From an uncultured Bacteroidota bacterium (GTDB lineage: Bacteria > Bacteroidota > Bacteroidia > Flavobacteriales > Flavobacteriaceae), in contig CAIJXW010000073.1 in assembly GCA_903824755.1 (NCBI GenBank), positions 1 through 40,400 on the forward strand: 40,400 bases of DNA. Reading direction: 5' to 3'. Of this stretch, positions 1 through 6,888 are shown in pieces; the first letter of the stretch is position 1; each line of letters opens with the position of its first letter. The translations under genes were made by a program, and so were the position numbers. Under the pieces are notes generated by a model. It saw only the letters and a list, made by a program, of their open reading frames with translations. It was not told the DNA's origin and ran no database searches.

Positions 1-89
1 CCTTCTTCACTTGCCAAACGATTAACATAAACCTTTAGATCTTTGCTAACTTTAAATTGATGCCCTGCTATCTCTACGATTGCGTACAT
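1..89 (-). CDS. rplU: 50S ribosomal protein L21 (bL21), N-terminal part, cut by window edge
   Basis: The minus strand from the ATG at 89-87 reads MYAIVEIAGHQFKVSKDLKV and continues into YVNRLASEEG, the characteristic N-terminus of bL21, a primary 23S rRNA-binding protein of the large subunit. Only 29 codons are inside the window; the rest, and probably rpmA, lie to the left. A canonical Bacteroidota promoter sits just upstream at 121-150. It is divergent from the M16 protease gene. Identification rests on recognising the conserved N-terminus. Confidence 0.93.
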   Translation of the reverse strand, partial: MYAIVEIAGHQFKVSKDLKVYVNRLASEE

Positions 90-120
90 AACAATGATGT
101 TTAGTTAATTTTTAAGTCTG

Positions 121-150
121 CAAATATAGTACAATTTTTTTAACCTGCAA
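121..150 (-). promoter_or_regulatory. Bacteroidota-type promoter for rplU
   Basis: On the minus strand, TATATTTG (121-128) matches the -7 consensus TAnnTTTG. A TTG (148-150) lies 19 bp upstream, the expected -33 spacing. The predicted start of transcription is about 25-30 nt from the rplU ATG. Confidence 0.75.
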
Positions 151-270
151 TCCCAACCCTAAAAATAATTTTTTTAGAAAAAATACTTTGTTAAGATTAG
201 AAAACTTATAATAAATAACACAAAAAAGTGTTAAACTATATAAATCATAGTGTTTTTTAATAAAAAAAAG

Positions 271-309
271 TACTTTTGAAGTAACAAATTCAGACAGTAA
301 TAGTCTGAA
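271..309 (+). promoter_or_regulatory. -7 element and 5' leader hairpin of the M16 protease operon
   Basis: TACTTTTG at 271-278 fits the -7 consensus; no clear TTG is seen at -33. Just after the predicted start is a 7-bp perfect hairpin (TTCAGAC at 289-295, GTCTGAA at 303-309, 7-nt loop). A hairpin near the 5' end could stabilise the mRNA; this role is inferred. Confidence 0.55.
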
Positions 310-344
310 ATTAAAAAAAATAGAAAATAAATTTATTAATCTTT

Positions 345-1673
345 ATGAAAAATTCATTAATGGCTTTAAGTTCAATGCTTATGCTTGGCGGAGTTGCTTC
401 TGCCCAAAAGGTAGCTTTTGAAGAATACAATTTAGACAATGGAATGCACGTAATCCTGCATAACGATCCGTCTGCACCTGTAATTATTACTTCGGTAATG
501 TATCATGTAGGTTCAAAAAATGAAAATCCAGATCGTACTGGTTTTGCCCATTTCTTTGAGCACCTTCTATTTGAAGGAACTGAAAACATAAAACGTGGCG
601 AGTGGTTCAAAATCGTAACTTCAAACGGAGGGACAAACAACGCCAACACATCTGATGACAGAACCTACTATTTTGAAGTATTTCCTTCAAATAATCTAGA
701 GCTTGGTCTTTGGATGGAATCAGAAAGATTGTTGCACCCTATCATTAACCAAATTGGTGTTGACACTCAAAATGAGGTAGTTAAAGAAGAAAAAAGACTT
801 CGCGTTGACAATCAGCCGTATGGTAATTTGATTGCCGAAGTAAAGAAAAACATGTTTACAAACCACCCTTACCGCTGGGCAACTATTGGTTCTATGGAAC
901 ATCTGGACGCTTCAACATTGGAAGAATTTCAGGCCTTTAACAAAAAATTCTATGTTCCAAATAATGCCGTGCTCGTGGTTGCAGGAGATTTGAACGATAT
1001 TCCGAAAACCAAAGAATGGATTAATAAATATTTCGGCGTCATTCCAAGAGGAGCAGACATCGAAAGAAAAACTTTTGTTGAGGCTCCAATCACCGAAACT
1101 ATCAAAGCCACCTATCAAGACCCAAATATTCAAAAACCAATGGTAGTTGCTTCCTATAGAACACCCTCTATGAAAACGCGTGACGCTAGAGTTTTGGATA
1201 TGATTTCTACTGTTTTGAGTGATGGAAAAAGTTCTCGTTTATACAAAAAAATTGTAGATGACAAGAAAATGGCACTACAAATAGGTGCGTTTAGTTATAG
1301 CCAAGAAGACTATGGAATGTATATTCTATATGGTATGCCTCAAGGTGAAAACACTGCCGAAGGAATTATCAAAGAAGTTGATGAAGAAATTGTAAAACTT
1401 CAAACAGAATTACTTAACGATAAAGAAATGGAGAAATTGAAAAATAAATATGAAAACAATTATGTCAACGGAAACGCAAGTGTTGAAGGAATTGCCGAAA
1501 ATTTAGCTTCTTTCTACCTATTATATGGTGACGTAAATTTGATAAATACCGAAATAGAAATGTATCGTTCTATCACAGCAACAGAAATTAGAGACATCGC
1601 AAAAAAATATCTAAATCCAAATCAACGTTTGATTTTAGATTATGTTCCATCAAAAGACAAAGCTCAAAACTAA
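345..1673 (+). CDS. M16 family zinc metallopeptidase, catalytic partner
   Basis: A 442-residue secreted or periplasmic protease of the M16 (pitrilysin/insulinase) family. Residues 1-20 are a signal peptide ending near ASAQ. The inverted zinc motif HxxEH is present as HFFEH (residues 69-73), and the downstream glutamate region (NEVVKEEKR) supplies the third ligand. The C-terminal half holds the second M16 half-domain (SSRLYKKIVDD region). The next gene, 13 nt downstream, is an M16 protein without the zinc motif, so the two probably form the two-subunit active/inactive pair known for bacterial M16B enzymes. Substrates are unknown. The start is the first ATG, directly before the signal peptide. 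Confidence 0.93.
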   Translation: MKNSLMALSSMLMLGGVASAQKVAFEEYNLDNGMHVILHNDPSAPVIITSVMYHVGSKNENPDRTGFAHFFEHLLFEGTENIKRGEWFKIVTSNGGTNNANTSDDRTYYFEVFPSNNLELGLWMESERLLHPIINQIGVDTQNEVVKEEKRLRVDNQPYGNLIAEVKKNMFTNHPYRWATIGSMEHLDASTLEEFQAFNKKFYVPNNAVLVVAGDLNDIPKTKEWINKYFGVIPRGADIERKTFVEAPITETIKATYQDPNIQKPMVVASYRTPSMKTRDARVLDMISTVLSDGKSSRLYKKIVDDKKMALQIGAFSYSQEDYGMYILYGMPQGENTAEGIIKEVDEEIVKLQTELLNDKEMEKLKNKYENNYVNGNASVEGIAENLASFYLLYGDVNLINTEIEMYRSITATEIRDIAKKYLNPNQRLILDYVPSKDKAQN

Positions 1674-1686
1674 GATATCAAAAATT

Positions 1687-3738
1687 ATGAAAAAATCAAT
1701 TATCCTAATATCAAGCTTGTTTTTAACCTTAATTATGCAAGCACAAGACAGAACTCAGCCAAAGCCAGGGCCAGCTCCTGCAATAAATATTAAAAAACCA
1801 GAAACTTTTATGCTCCCTAATGGACTGAAGGTTTTAGTAGTAGAAAACCATAAACTACCAAGAGTTTCCTTTAATTTAAGTCTGGACAATACTCCAACTT
1901 CCGAAGGAAATAAAAAAGGTGTAGATGATTTGACAAGTAGTCTAATCGGGAATGGAAGCATGAAAATCTCAAAAGATGCCTTCAATGAAGAAATTGACTT
2001 TCTTGGTGCCGATATTAATTTTTCTGCTTCGGGAGCATCGGCAAACTGCCTTTCTAAATATTCTGGAAGAATCCTAGAATTGATGGCCGAGGGCGTGTTG
2101 AGTCCCAACTTTACTCAAGAAGAATTTGATAAAGAAAAAGACAAATTAATTGAAGGCTTGAAGACTCAAGAGAAAAGCGTTGCTGCTGTAGCAGGAAGAG
2201 TGCAAAACGTTCTAGCTTATGGGAAAACACACCCTTTTGGTGAATTTCTAAGCGAAACAACAATAAAAAATGTAACTCTTGAAGATGTAGAAAACAATTA
2301 TTATACAAACTTTGTTCCCGAAAACGCCTATTTAGTCGTGATTGGTGATGTGAAAGTAAAAGATGTAAAAAAAGCAATTGAAAAATTATTTGGATCTTGG
2401 GCAAAAGCATTGGCACCAAAACTAGCCTATACTGAACCGAAAAATGTTCAATATACACAAATCAATTTTGTAGATATGCCAAATGCTGTTCAGTCAGAAA
2501 TAGCGTTGCAAAATACTGTGAATTTGAGAATGACCGACAAGGATTATTTTGCTGCAATCGTTGCAAATCAAATTCTAGGAGGTGATTTTAATAGCTACCT
2601 GAACATGAATCTTCGGGAGGCTCATGGTTGGACTTATGGGGCAAGATCAAGCATTGGCGGAAGCAAATATGTTACTACTTTCAAGGCATCTACTCAAGTG
2701 AGAAATGCCGTGACTGATAGTGCGGTAGTAGAGTTTTTTAAAGAAATTAAAAAAATTCGTACCGAAAAAGTTTCAGATGAAGTATTAAATAATGTTAAAG
2801 CGGGTTATATTGGAAAATTTGTTATGCAAATCGAAAAGCCTCAAACCGTGGCGGGTTATGCATTGCGAATCAAAACGCAAGGACTTCCAGAAGATTTTTA
2901 TGAAAATTATATCAAAAACATTAATGCTGTTACTGCTGACGATGTGTTGGCTGCTGCCAAAAAATATTTTCTTGAAGAAAATATTCGTGTGATAATTGTT
3001 GGAAAAGGAAGTGAAGTAATTCCTGGTTTGGAAAAAACAAAAATTCCAATCTTTTATTTTGATAAATACGGAAACCCAACAGACAAGCCTGTGATGAAAA
3101 AACCAGTTCCTGCAGGAGTAACTTCAAAAACAGTATTTGATAATTATTTTGCTGCAATAGGAGGAGAAAAAGCAGTTGCTGGCGTAAAATCAATTTTTGC
3201 TTCTGGGACTGCAACAATCGCTCAAGCACCAGCACCAATTAATTTTGTTTCCAAAAAAGATGCAAAAGGAAAAATTATGATTTCAATTTCTATGGAAGGA
3301 ATGGGCGAATTGTCAAAACAAGTGTTAAATGAAAAAGGCGGTTATGCAACTCAACAAGGACAAAGAAAAGACCTTACTGCCGATGAATTTGCTGAGAAAA
3401 AAGTGTCTGCTTCAACATTTGAAGAGCTATTGCTGGCAAAAAATAGTGCGGTAGTTCTAGACGGAATAGAATCGCTTAACGGAACAGATGCCTATGTTAT
3501 AAAAAACGGAAAATCAACCTATTATTATGATGTGAAAACAGGTTTGAAAATCTCTGAAGCAAAAACTATTGAAAACGGAGATAAGAAGATGACAGTAGTA
3601 ACAAGCTATTCAGATTATAGAGCAGTGAAAGGAATAAAAGTTCCTTTTCAAATGATAATAAATCAAGGAATGGAATTGGACTTTAAGATGACCGATGTTA
3701 AAATAAACGAAGGAGTTTCTGAAGCAGATTTTCAATAA
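1687..3738 (+). CDS. M16 family peptidase-like protein, non-catalytic partner with extra C-terminal domain
   Basis: A 683-residue exported protein. The start is placed at ATG 1687 because the signal peptide MKKSIILISSLFLTLIMQAQ begins there; a longer reading frame from 1642 would overlap the previous gene. The M16 fold is recognisable, but the zinc-motif position reads GVDDLTSSLIGN, so no HxxEH is present. The conserved partner motif LREAHGWTYGARS is intact near residue 315; in M16B pairs this strand supplies substrate-contacting Arg/Tyr. Residues of about 495-683 form an additional domain (FDNYFAAIGGEKAV onward) that resembles outer-membrane lipoprotein-sorting-like extensions; I am not certain of that assignment. 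Co-transcribed with the catalytic gene and closed by a strong terminator. Confidence 0.9.
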   Translation: MKKSIILISSLFLTLIMQAQDRTQPKPGPAPAINIKKPETFMLPNGLKVLVVENHKLPRVSFNLSLDNTPTSEGNKKGVDDLTSSLIGNGSMKISKDAFNEEIDFLGADINFSASGASANCLSKYSGRILELMAEGVLSPNFTQEEFDKEKDKLIEGLKTQEKSVAAVAGRVQNVLAYGKTHPFGEFLSETTIKNVTLEDVENNYYTNFVPENAYLVVIGDVKVKDVKKAIEKLFGSWAKALAPKLAYTEPKNVQYTQINFVDMPNAVQSEIALQNTVNLRMTDKDYFAAIVANQILGGDFNSYLNMNLREAHGWTYGARSSIGGSKYVTTFKASTQVRNAVTDSAVVEFFKEIKKIRTEKVSDEVLNNVKAGYIGKFVMQIEKPQTVAGYALRIKTQGLPEDFYENYIKNINAVTADDVLAAAKKYFLEENIRVIIVGKGSEVIPGLEKTKIPIFYFDKYGNPTDKPVMKKPVPAGVTSKTVFDNYFAAIGGEKAVAGVKSIFASGTATIAQAPAPINFVSKKDAKGKIMISISMEGMGELSKQVLNEKGGYATQQGQRKDLTADEFAEKKVSASTFEELLLAKNSAVVLDGIESLNGTDAYVIKNGKSTYYYDVKTGLKISEAKTIENGDKKMTVVTSYSDYRAVKGIKVPFQMIINQGMELDFKMTDVKINEGVSEADFQ

Positions 3739-3754
3739 ACATAATTTAATAATT

Positions 3755-3789
3755 CAAAAAAGCTATCTGAAAAGATAGCTTTTTTTTTG
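3755..3789. terminator. Bidirectional intrinsic terminator between the M16 operon and gldD
   Basis: The perfect 8-bp stem AGCTATCT-GAAA-AGATAGCT (3761-3780) is flanked by an A run on the left and T8 on the right (3781-3788). It can therefore terminate the M16 genes on the plus strand and gldD on the minus strand. Confidence 0.9.
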
Positions 3790-3873
3790 TTTTTATATTA
3801 TAAAGGAAGAGTGAATTCACTTCAATATTGTTTTTATAAAAATGAATAGGAAGGGAGTATAAAAATTGGATTC

Positions 3874-4440
3874 CTATTTTTTCCAGCGAAGGCTTTCCAT
3901 TAAAACACGCATATCCGATTTGATATAATTAACGGCTGGCATGATTGAATCAAAATTTGGTTTTGCATAAAAATATACAGAACAAGCCACAAAATGTTTT
4001 GTGCTATCAGTAACATAAAACTGTGAATTAGTTGCCGCATTCCCATCAACTTGATAAAACATACCAAAGACTTTATCCGAAGAGTTATTGAACGGTTGCT
4101 CAATTATATCATCGGCTTTGACCACGTGTTCATAGGTTCTTTTTTGTGCGTCACGCAATAAATCCTTAAGATTATTGGCTACTGGCTTGTAGGTTAAATA
4201 CAAAGTAGCCTTCATTTTTGGATAGGTAATTTCAAAATTACAATTTTTGATTTCCTTAATAATTGAATTTGAATTAATGTCAAAAGTAAAAGGACAACTA
4301 TTTTCAAAGTGCAAATAATCTGGCTTTGCGTATTCCAAACTTAAATAGCCCGAAGGTTTCGGGATAACATCATTTTTACAACTAAAAATAAGTATGCAAA
4401 AAGAAACCAAGAAGAATATATTGAAAAGCTTTTTTGACAT
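3874..4440 (-). CDS. gldD: Gliding motility lipoprotein GldD
   Basis: A 188-residue lipoprotein with signal peptide and lipobox ending at Cys21 (CILIFSC). The body matches my knowledge of GldD (YAKPDYLHFE, the KATLYLTYKPV strand, FYVTDST.HFVACSVYF, C-terminal SLRWKK). GldD is needed for gliding and for a working T9SS in Flavobacterium. As I recall, gldE, encoding a CBS-domain membrane protein, lies directly upstream between ssb and gldD in F. johnsoniae; here only 135 bp separate ssb from gldD and no gldE is present. The gene ends toward the bidirectional terminator at 3755-3789. Confidence 0.9.
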   Translation of the reverse strand: MSKKLFNIFFLVSFCILIFSCKNDVIPKPSGYLSLEYAKPDYLHFENSCPFTFDINSNSIIKEIKNCNFEITYPKMKATLYLTYKPVANNLKDLLRDAQKRTYEHVVKADDIIEQPFNNSSDKVFGMFYQVDGNAATNSQFYVTDSTKHFVACSVYFYAKPNFDSIMPAVNYIKSDMRVLMESLRWKK

Positions 4441-4575
4441 AAAGAAAAAATGTAAAAATAATTAATATTAAATCCTTGAAATGTTTTATAAAAAAAGCAT
4501 AAAAATTCAGGAATCAACGGAAAAATCAATTGAACCAAAATTTATATGCTTGAATTATAAAAAGAAACTTTAAAA

Positions 4576-4992
4576 TTAGAAAGAACTGTCGTTGCTTTCT
4601 GAAGAATTTCCGTTTTGATTGTCATATCCTGCACCTTTTCCAGGATCAGAATCTTTTTTTGTAGTCAAAAATGTAAATTCAGTAACTTGAACCTCGGTAG
4701 TATATTTTGTTACCCCGTCTTCGGCTTGCCATTGTCTTGATTTTATTCTTCCTTCAACATAGATTTTATCACCTTTGGCCAAATGTTTTTCGCAAATTTC
4801 TGCCGCTTTGTTTCTGACAACTAGATTGTGCCATTCCGTAGTGTTAATTTTCTCTCCTGTAGTTTTATTTATGTAGGTTTCGTTTGTAGCTAATGGGAAT
4901 CTCCCAATACAATTTCCACCATCAAAATAATGCATTTTCACATCATCTCCCAAATAACCTATCAATAATACTTTGTTTAGTGTTCCGCTCAT
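4576..4992 (-). CDS. ssb: Single-stranded DNA-binding protein
   Basis: A 138-residue SSB. It starts at ATG 4992 (MSGTLNKVLLIGYLGDDVKM); an upstream in-frame extension to 5058 would overlap mutY and lacks homology. The OB fold spans residues of about 3-105 with typical motifs (GRFPLATNE, TEWHNLVVRNKAAEI, GDKIYVEGRIKSRQW). The tail is short and Ser/Asn-rich and ends SESNDSSF, so the usual acidic tip (DDLPF or DDDIPF) that recruits repair proteins is altered: the last Phe and one Asp remain. A -7 element TACTTTTG (5014-5021, minus) lies just upstream, so ssb can be transcribed independently of mutY. Confidence 0.95.
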   Translation of the reverse strand: MSGTLNKVLLIGYLGDDVKMHYFDGGNCIGRFPLATNETYINKTTGEKINTTEWHNLVVRNKAAEICEKHLAKGDKIYVEGRIKSRQWQAEDGVTKYTTEVQVTEFTFLTTKKDSDPGKGAGYDNQNGNSSESNDSSF

Positions 4993-5013
4993 TTCAATTA
5001 AAAATTTAATGGA

Positions 5014-5021
5014 CAAAAGTA
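5014..5021 (-). promoter_or_regulatory. -7 element for ssb
   Basis: Minus-strand TACTTTTG matches TAnnTTTG, 22 nt upstream of the ssb ATG. No TTG occurs at the normal -33 distance, so support is partial. Confidence 0.45.
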
Positions 5022-5035
5022 CAATTTTTTTTTGA

Positions 5036-6079
5036 TTAAAATTTATAATTATTTTCAATAAAATTATAAATCACAATTGGGAATGGGAATTTGATTAATT
5101 CTTGACGCTCGTAAGTTCCTTCGATGTCCTTTAAAACATGCACTTCCCAAAAGTTTATATGCAAATGTTGATGGGAAAGTTTGTGTGTAATTTTGTTTAG
5201 ATTAAGCCGAAAAACACTTTCGATTTCAGTCGAAAAATGCATATTCTGACGAATACATTCAATAATTTCACTGTCAGGAGTGAATTCAATTGTTTCAATA
5301 TTTGGAAATTCATATAGGTTTTGCCAAATCCCTTTTTCGGTTCTTTTTTGTATCGGAATTCTGCCATTTTGGTCAATAATAATTAGATAATTAATGTGGC
5401 GTTCTTGTATTTTAATTTTTTTTAATTTAACAGGACGTTCTGAAACATTCTTTTTCTGCAAAGCCAAACAGCTATTATTAAAAACACACACGTCACAATT
5501 TGGATTTTTTGGAACACACTGAATAGCTCCAAACTCCATGATAGCTTGATTGAAAAGTGCAGGTTGATTTTTGTCCATTACTTCAAAGGCTGTAGCCGAG
5601 AATTCTTTTTTGGCGGAAGCCAAAGAAATATCAGTTGGAATATCAAAATAACGAGACAAAACCCGAAAAACATTTCCATCAACAACTGGAACGGCCTCGT
5701 CATAGGCAAAAGAAGCTATAGCAGCAGCCGTATATTCTCCTATTCCCTTCAATTTTATTAATTCAATATAGGTATTTGGAAAAATTCCATTTCGTTCAAA
5801 AGCAACAAACTGTGCCGTTTTATGCAAATTTCTGGCTCTAGAATAATAGCCTAAACCTTGCCAAAGTTTCAAAACTTGTTCCTCGGGGGCATTTGCAAGT
5901 TCAAAAACAGTAGGAAAAGTTTCAATAAAATTCAAAAAATAAGGCGTTCCTTGTGCTACTCGCGTTTGTTGAAGTATAATTTCTGAGAGCCAGATGTGGT
6001 AAGGATTTCGAGTATTTCGCCAAGGCAAATCGCGTTTATTATTTAAATACCATTGGGTTAAAGAGTTAGAAAAATTCAT
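5036..6079 (-). CDS. mutY: A/G-specific adenine DNA glycosylase MutY
   Basis: A 347-residue base-excision repair enzyme that removes adenine opposite 8-oxoguanine. Catalytic Glu33 lies in SEIILQQTRV. The helix-hairpin-helix LKGIGEYTAAAIASF is followed by Asp134 in VVDGNVFR. The [4Fe-4S] ligands are Cys188, 195, 198 and 204 with exact C-x6-C-x2-C-x5-C spacing. The C-terminal part (residues of about 225-347) is the NUDIX-like 8-oxoG recognition domain, including GIWQNLYEFPN. It is divergent from HU, and its 3' end lies within about 45 bp of the ssb start. A -7 element, TACTTTTG, occurs at 6097-6104 on the minus strand. Confidence 0.96.
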   Translation of the reverse strand: MNFSNSLTQWYLNNKRDLPWRNTRNPYHIWLSEIILQQTRVAQGTPYFLNFIETFPTVFELANAPEEQVLKLWQGLGYYSRARNLHKTAQFVAFERNGIFPNTYIELIKLKGIGEYTAAAIASFAYDEAVPVVDGNVFRVLSRYFDIPTDISLASAKKEFSATAFEVMDKNQPALFNQAIMEFGAIQCVPKNPNCDVCVFNNSCLALQKKNVSERPVKLKKIKIQERHINYLIIIDQNGRIPIQKRTEKGIWQNLYEFPNIETIEFTPDSEIIECIRQNMHFSTEIESVFRLNLNKITHKLSHQHLHINFWEVHVLKDIEGTYERQELIKFPFPIVIYNFIENNYKF

Positions 6080-6096
6080 TGTTATATATTGATTAG

Positions 6097-6104
6097 CAAA
6101 AGTA
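6097..6104 (-). promoter_or_regulatory. -7 element for mutY
   Basis: Minus-strand TACTTTTG lies 18 nt before the mutY ATG. No well-spaced TTG is visible upstream. Confidence 0.45.
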
Positions 6105-6138
6105 AAAATTTATGTTATTAAATTTTAATTGTTTAAGG

Positions 6139-6170
6139 TTGATTAATTGTTTTTTAAATTCATATATTTG
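6139..6170 (+). promoter_or_regulatory. Promoter for the HU gene
   Basis: TTG (6139-6141) and TATATTTG (6163-6170) are separated by 21 bp, near the Bacteroidota optimum. The predicted leader to the ATG at 6214 is about 35-40 nt. Confidence 0.65.
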
Positions 6171-6213
6171 CGAACTCAAAAAAATAGTACAACATATATA
6201 ATTAAGAACAAAA

Positions 6214-6504
6214 ATGACGAAAGCAGATATCGTAGCAAAGATTTCAGAAAGACTAGGTCTTGAGAAAGGAGATGTTCAAGCGACAGTAGAAACATTTATG
6301 GAAGAGGTAAAAAACTCTTTAGAATCAGGAGATAATGTTTATTTAAGAGGTTTTGGAAGTTTTATTGTAAAAACAAGAGCCGAAAAAACAGGTAGAAATA
6401 TCTCCAAAAACACAACAATAAAAATTCCAGCACACAATATTCCCGCATTCAAACCAGCAAAGGTTTTTGTTGAAGGAGTAAAAGCAAATAACGAAACTAA
6501 ATAA
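6214..6504 (+). CDS. HU/IHF family DNA-binding protein
   Basis: A 96-residue nucleoid protein of the HU/IHF family (MTKADIVAKISERLGLEKGD; conserved core YLRGFGSFIVKTRAEKTGRN; arm residues NTTIKIPAHNIPAFKPAK). The length and the GFGSF and P-x-F-KP-AK motifs are standard for HU. It acts as a dimer that bends DNA. It is followed 26 nt later by a tiny basic mS38-like gene, and both are closed by one terminator. The paralog name (hup, himA) cannot be decided from the sequence. Confidence 0.94.
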   Translation: MTKADIVAKISERLGLEKGDVQATVETFMEEVKNSLESGDNVYLRGFGSFIVKTRAEKTGRNISKNTTIKIPAHNIPAFKPAKVFVEGVKANNETK

Positions 6505-6530
6505 TTTAATAATCTTTAAATCTACAAGAC

Positions 6531-6623
6531 ATGCCAAGTGGTAAAAAAAGAAAAAGACATAAGGTAGCAACGCACAAACGTAAAAAAAGAGCGAGAGCTA
6601 ACCGTCACAAAAAGAAAAAGTAG
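6531..6623 (+). CDS. 30-residue basic protein, mS38/COX24 (bS22)-like ribosomal protein candidate
   Basis: The ATG at 6531 opens a 30-codon frame, MPSGKKRKRHKVATHKRKKR followed by ARANRHKKKK, that ends in TAG. Over half of the residues are Lys or Arg. The pattern KRKKxxRxxRHKKK resembles the C-terminal COX24/AURKAIP1 (mS38) motif and the actinobacterial small-subunit protein bS22. As I recall, very similar short proteins occur widely in Flavobacteriia and are often annotated hypothetical or COX24-domain. It likely sits on the small subunit; that is inferred from composition and family resemblance. The stop codon lies inside the stem of the downstream terminator. The gene is easily missed because of its length. 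Confidence 0.8.
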   Translation: MPSGKKRKRHKVATHKRKKRARANRHKKKK

Positions 6624-6640
6624 TTTAAAACTACTTTTTC
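6614..6640 (+). terminator. Terminator overlapping the stop codon of the mS38-like gene
   Basis: GAAAAAGTAGTTT pairs with AACTACTTTTTC (6614-6640), a stem of about 12 bp with a short AT loop. The TAG stop (6621-6623) lies within the left arm. The T tract is part of the right arm. Confidence 0.7.
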
Positions 6641-6888
6641 CATTTTAAAATAATAAGTTCATTGAAATTGAAAATTAGCAATCAGGCCGTAAATAGTTCT
6701 CAGTTATCTGCAAACTAAACGAACAACTAAAACTAATTTTCCCCGGGTTCAATACCTGTTAAAAATATTGTTTAATCCATCCTTACGATTGGATTTTAGT
6801 TTTTGAATAAAAAATTCAGCCCTTTTTTAAAGTCTGAATTTAATTCTGTCTAACTAAAATTTTTAAAGTACGGATAAAAATTTACATT
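6641..6888 (+). promoter_or_regulatory. Long structured 5' leader of RNase E/G
   Basis: This 248-nt gene-free stretch precedes the GTG of rng. It holds two clear hairpins: AATCCA/TGGATT (6774-6779 with 6790-6795) and AAATTCAG/CTGAATTT (6812-6819 with 6834-6841). RNase E in enterobacteria controls its own mRNA through the 5' UTR; a similar role here is inference. No convincing TAnnTTTG plus TTG promoter was found inside it. Confidence 0.4.

Noticed and set aside
289-309. Similarity between the M16 leader hairpin (TTCAGAC/GTCTGAA) and the rng leader hairpin (AAATTCAG/CTGAATTT)
   Set aside because: Only six bases are shared, loops differ in length, and short AT-rich stems are common here.
1642-1686. 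Upstream start for the second M16 protein
   Set aside because: It would add 15 residues before an obvious signal peptide and overlap the previous gene.
1755-2458. Long minus-strand frames of 115-117 residues opposite the second M16 gene
   Set aside because: Antisense shadows; composition is Leu/Gln-rich low-complexity translation of a real coding strand.
4341-4538. 65-residue minus-strand frame near the missing gldE
   Set aside because: It overlaps gldD in another frame and does not look like a GldE fragment; not accepted as a pseudogene.
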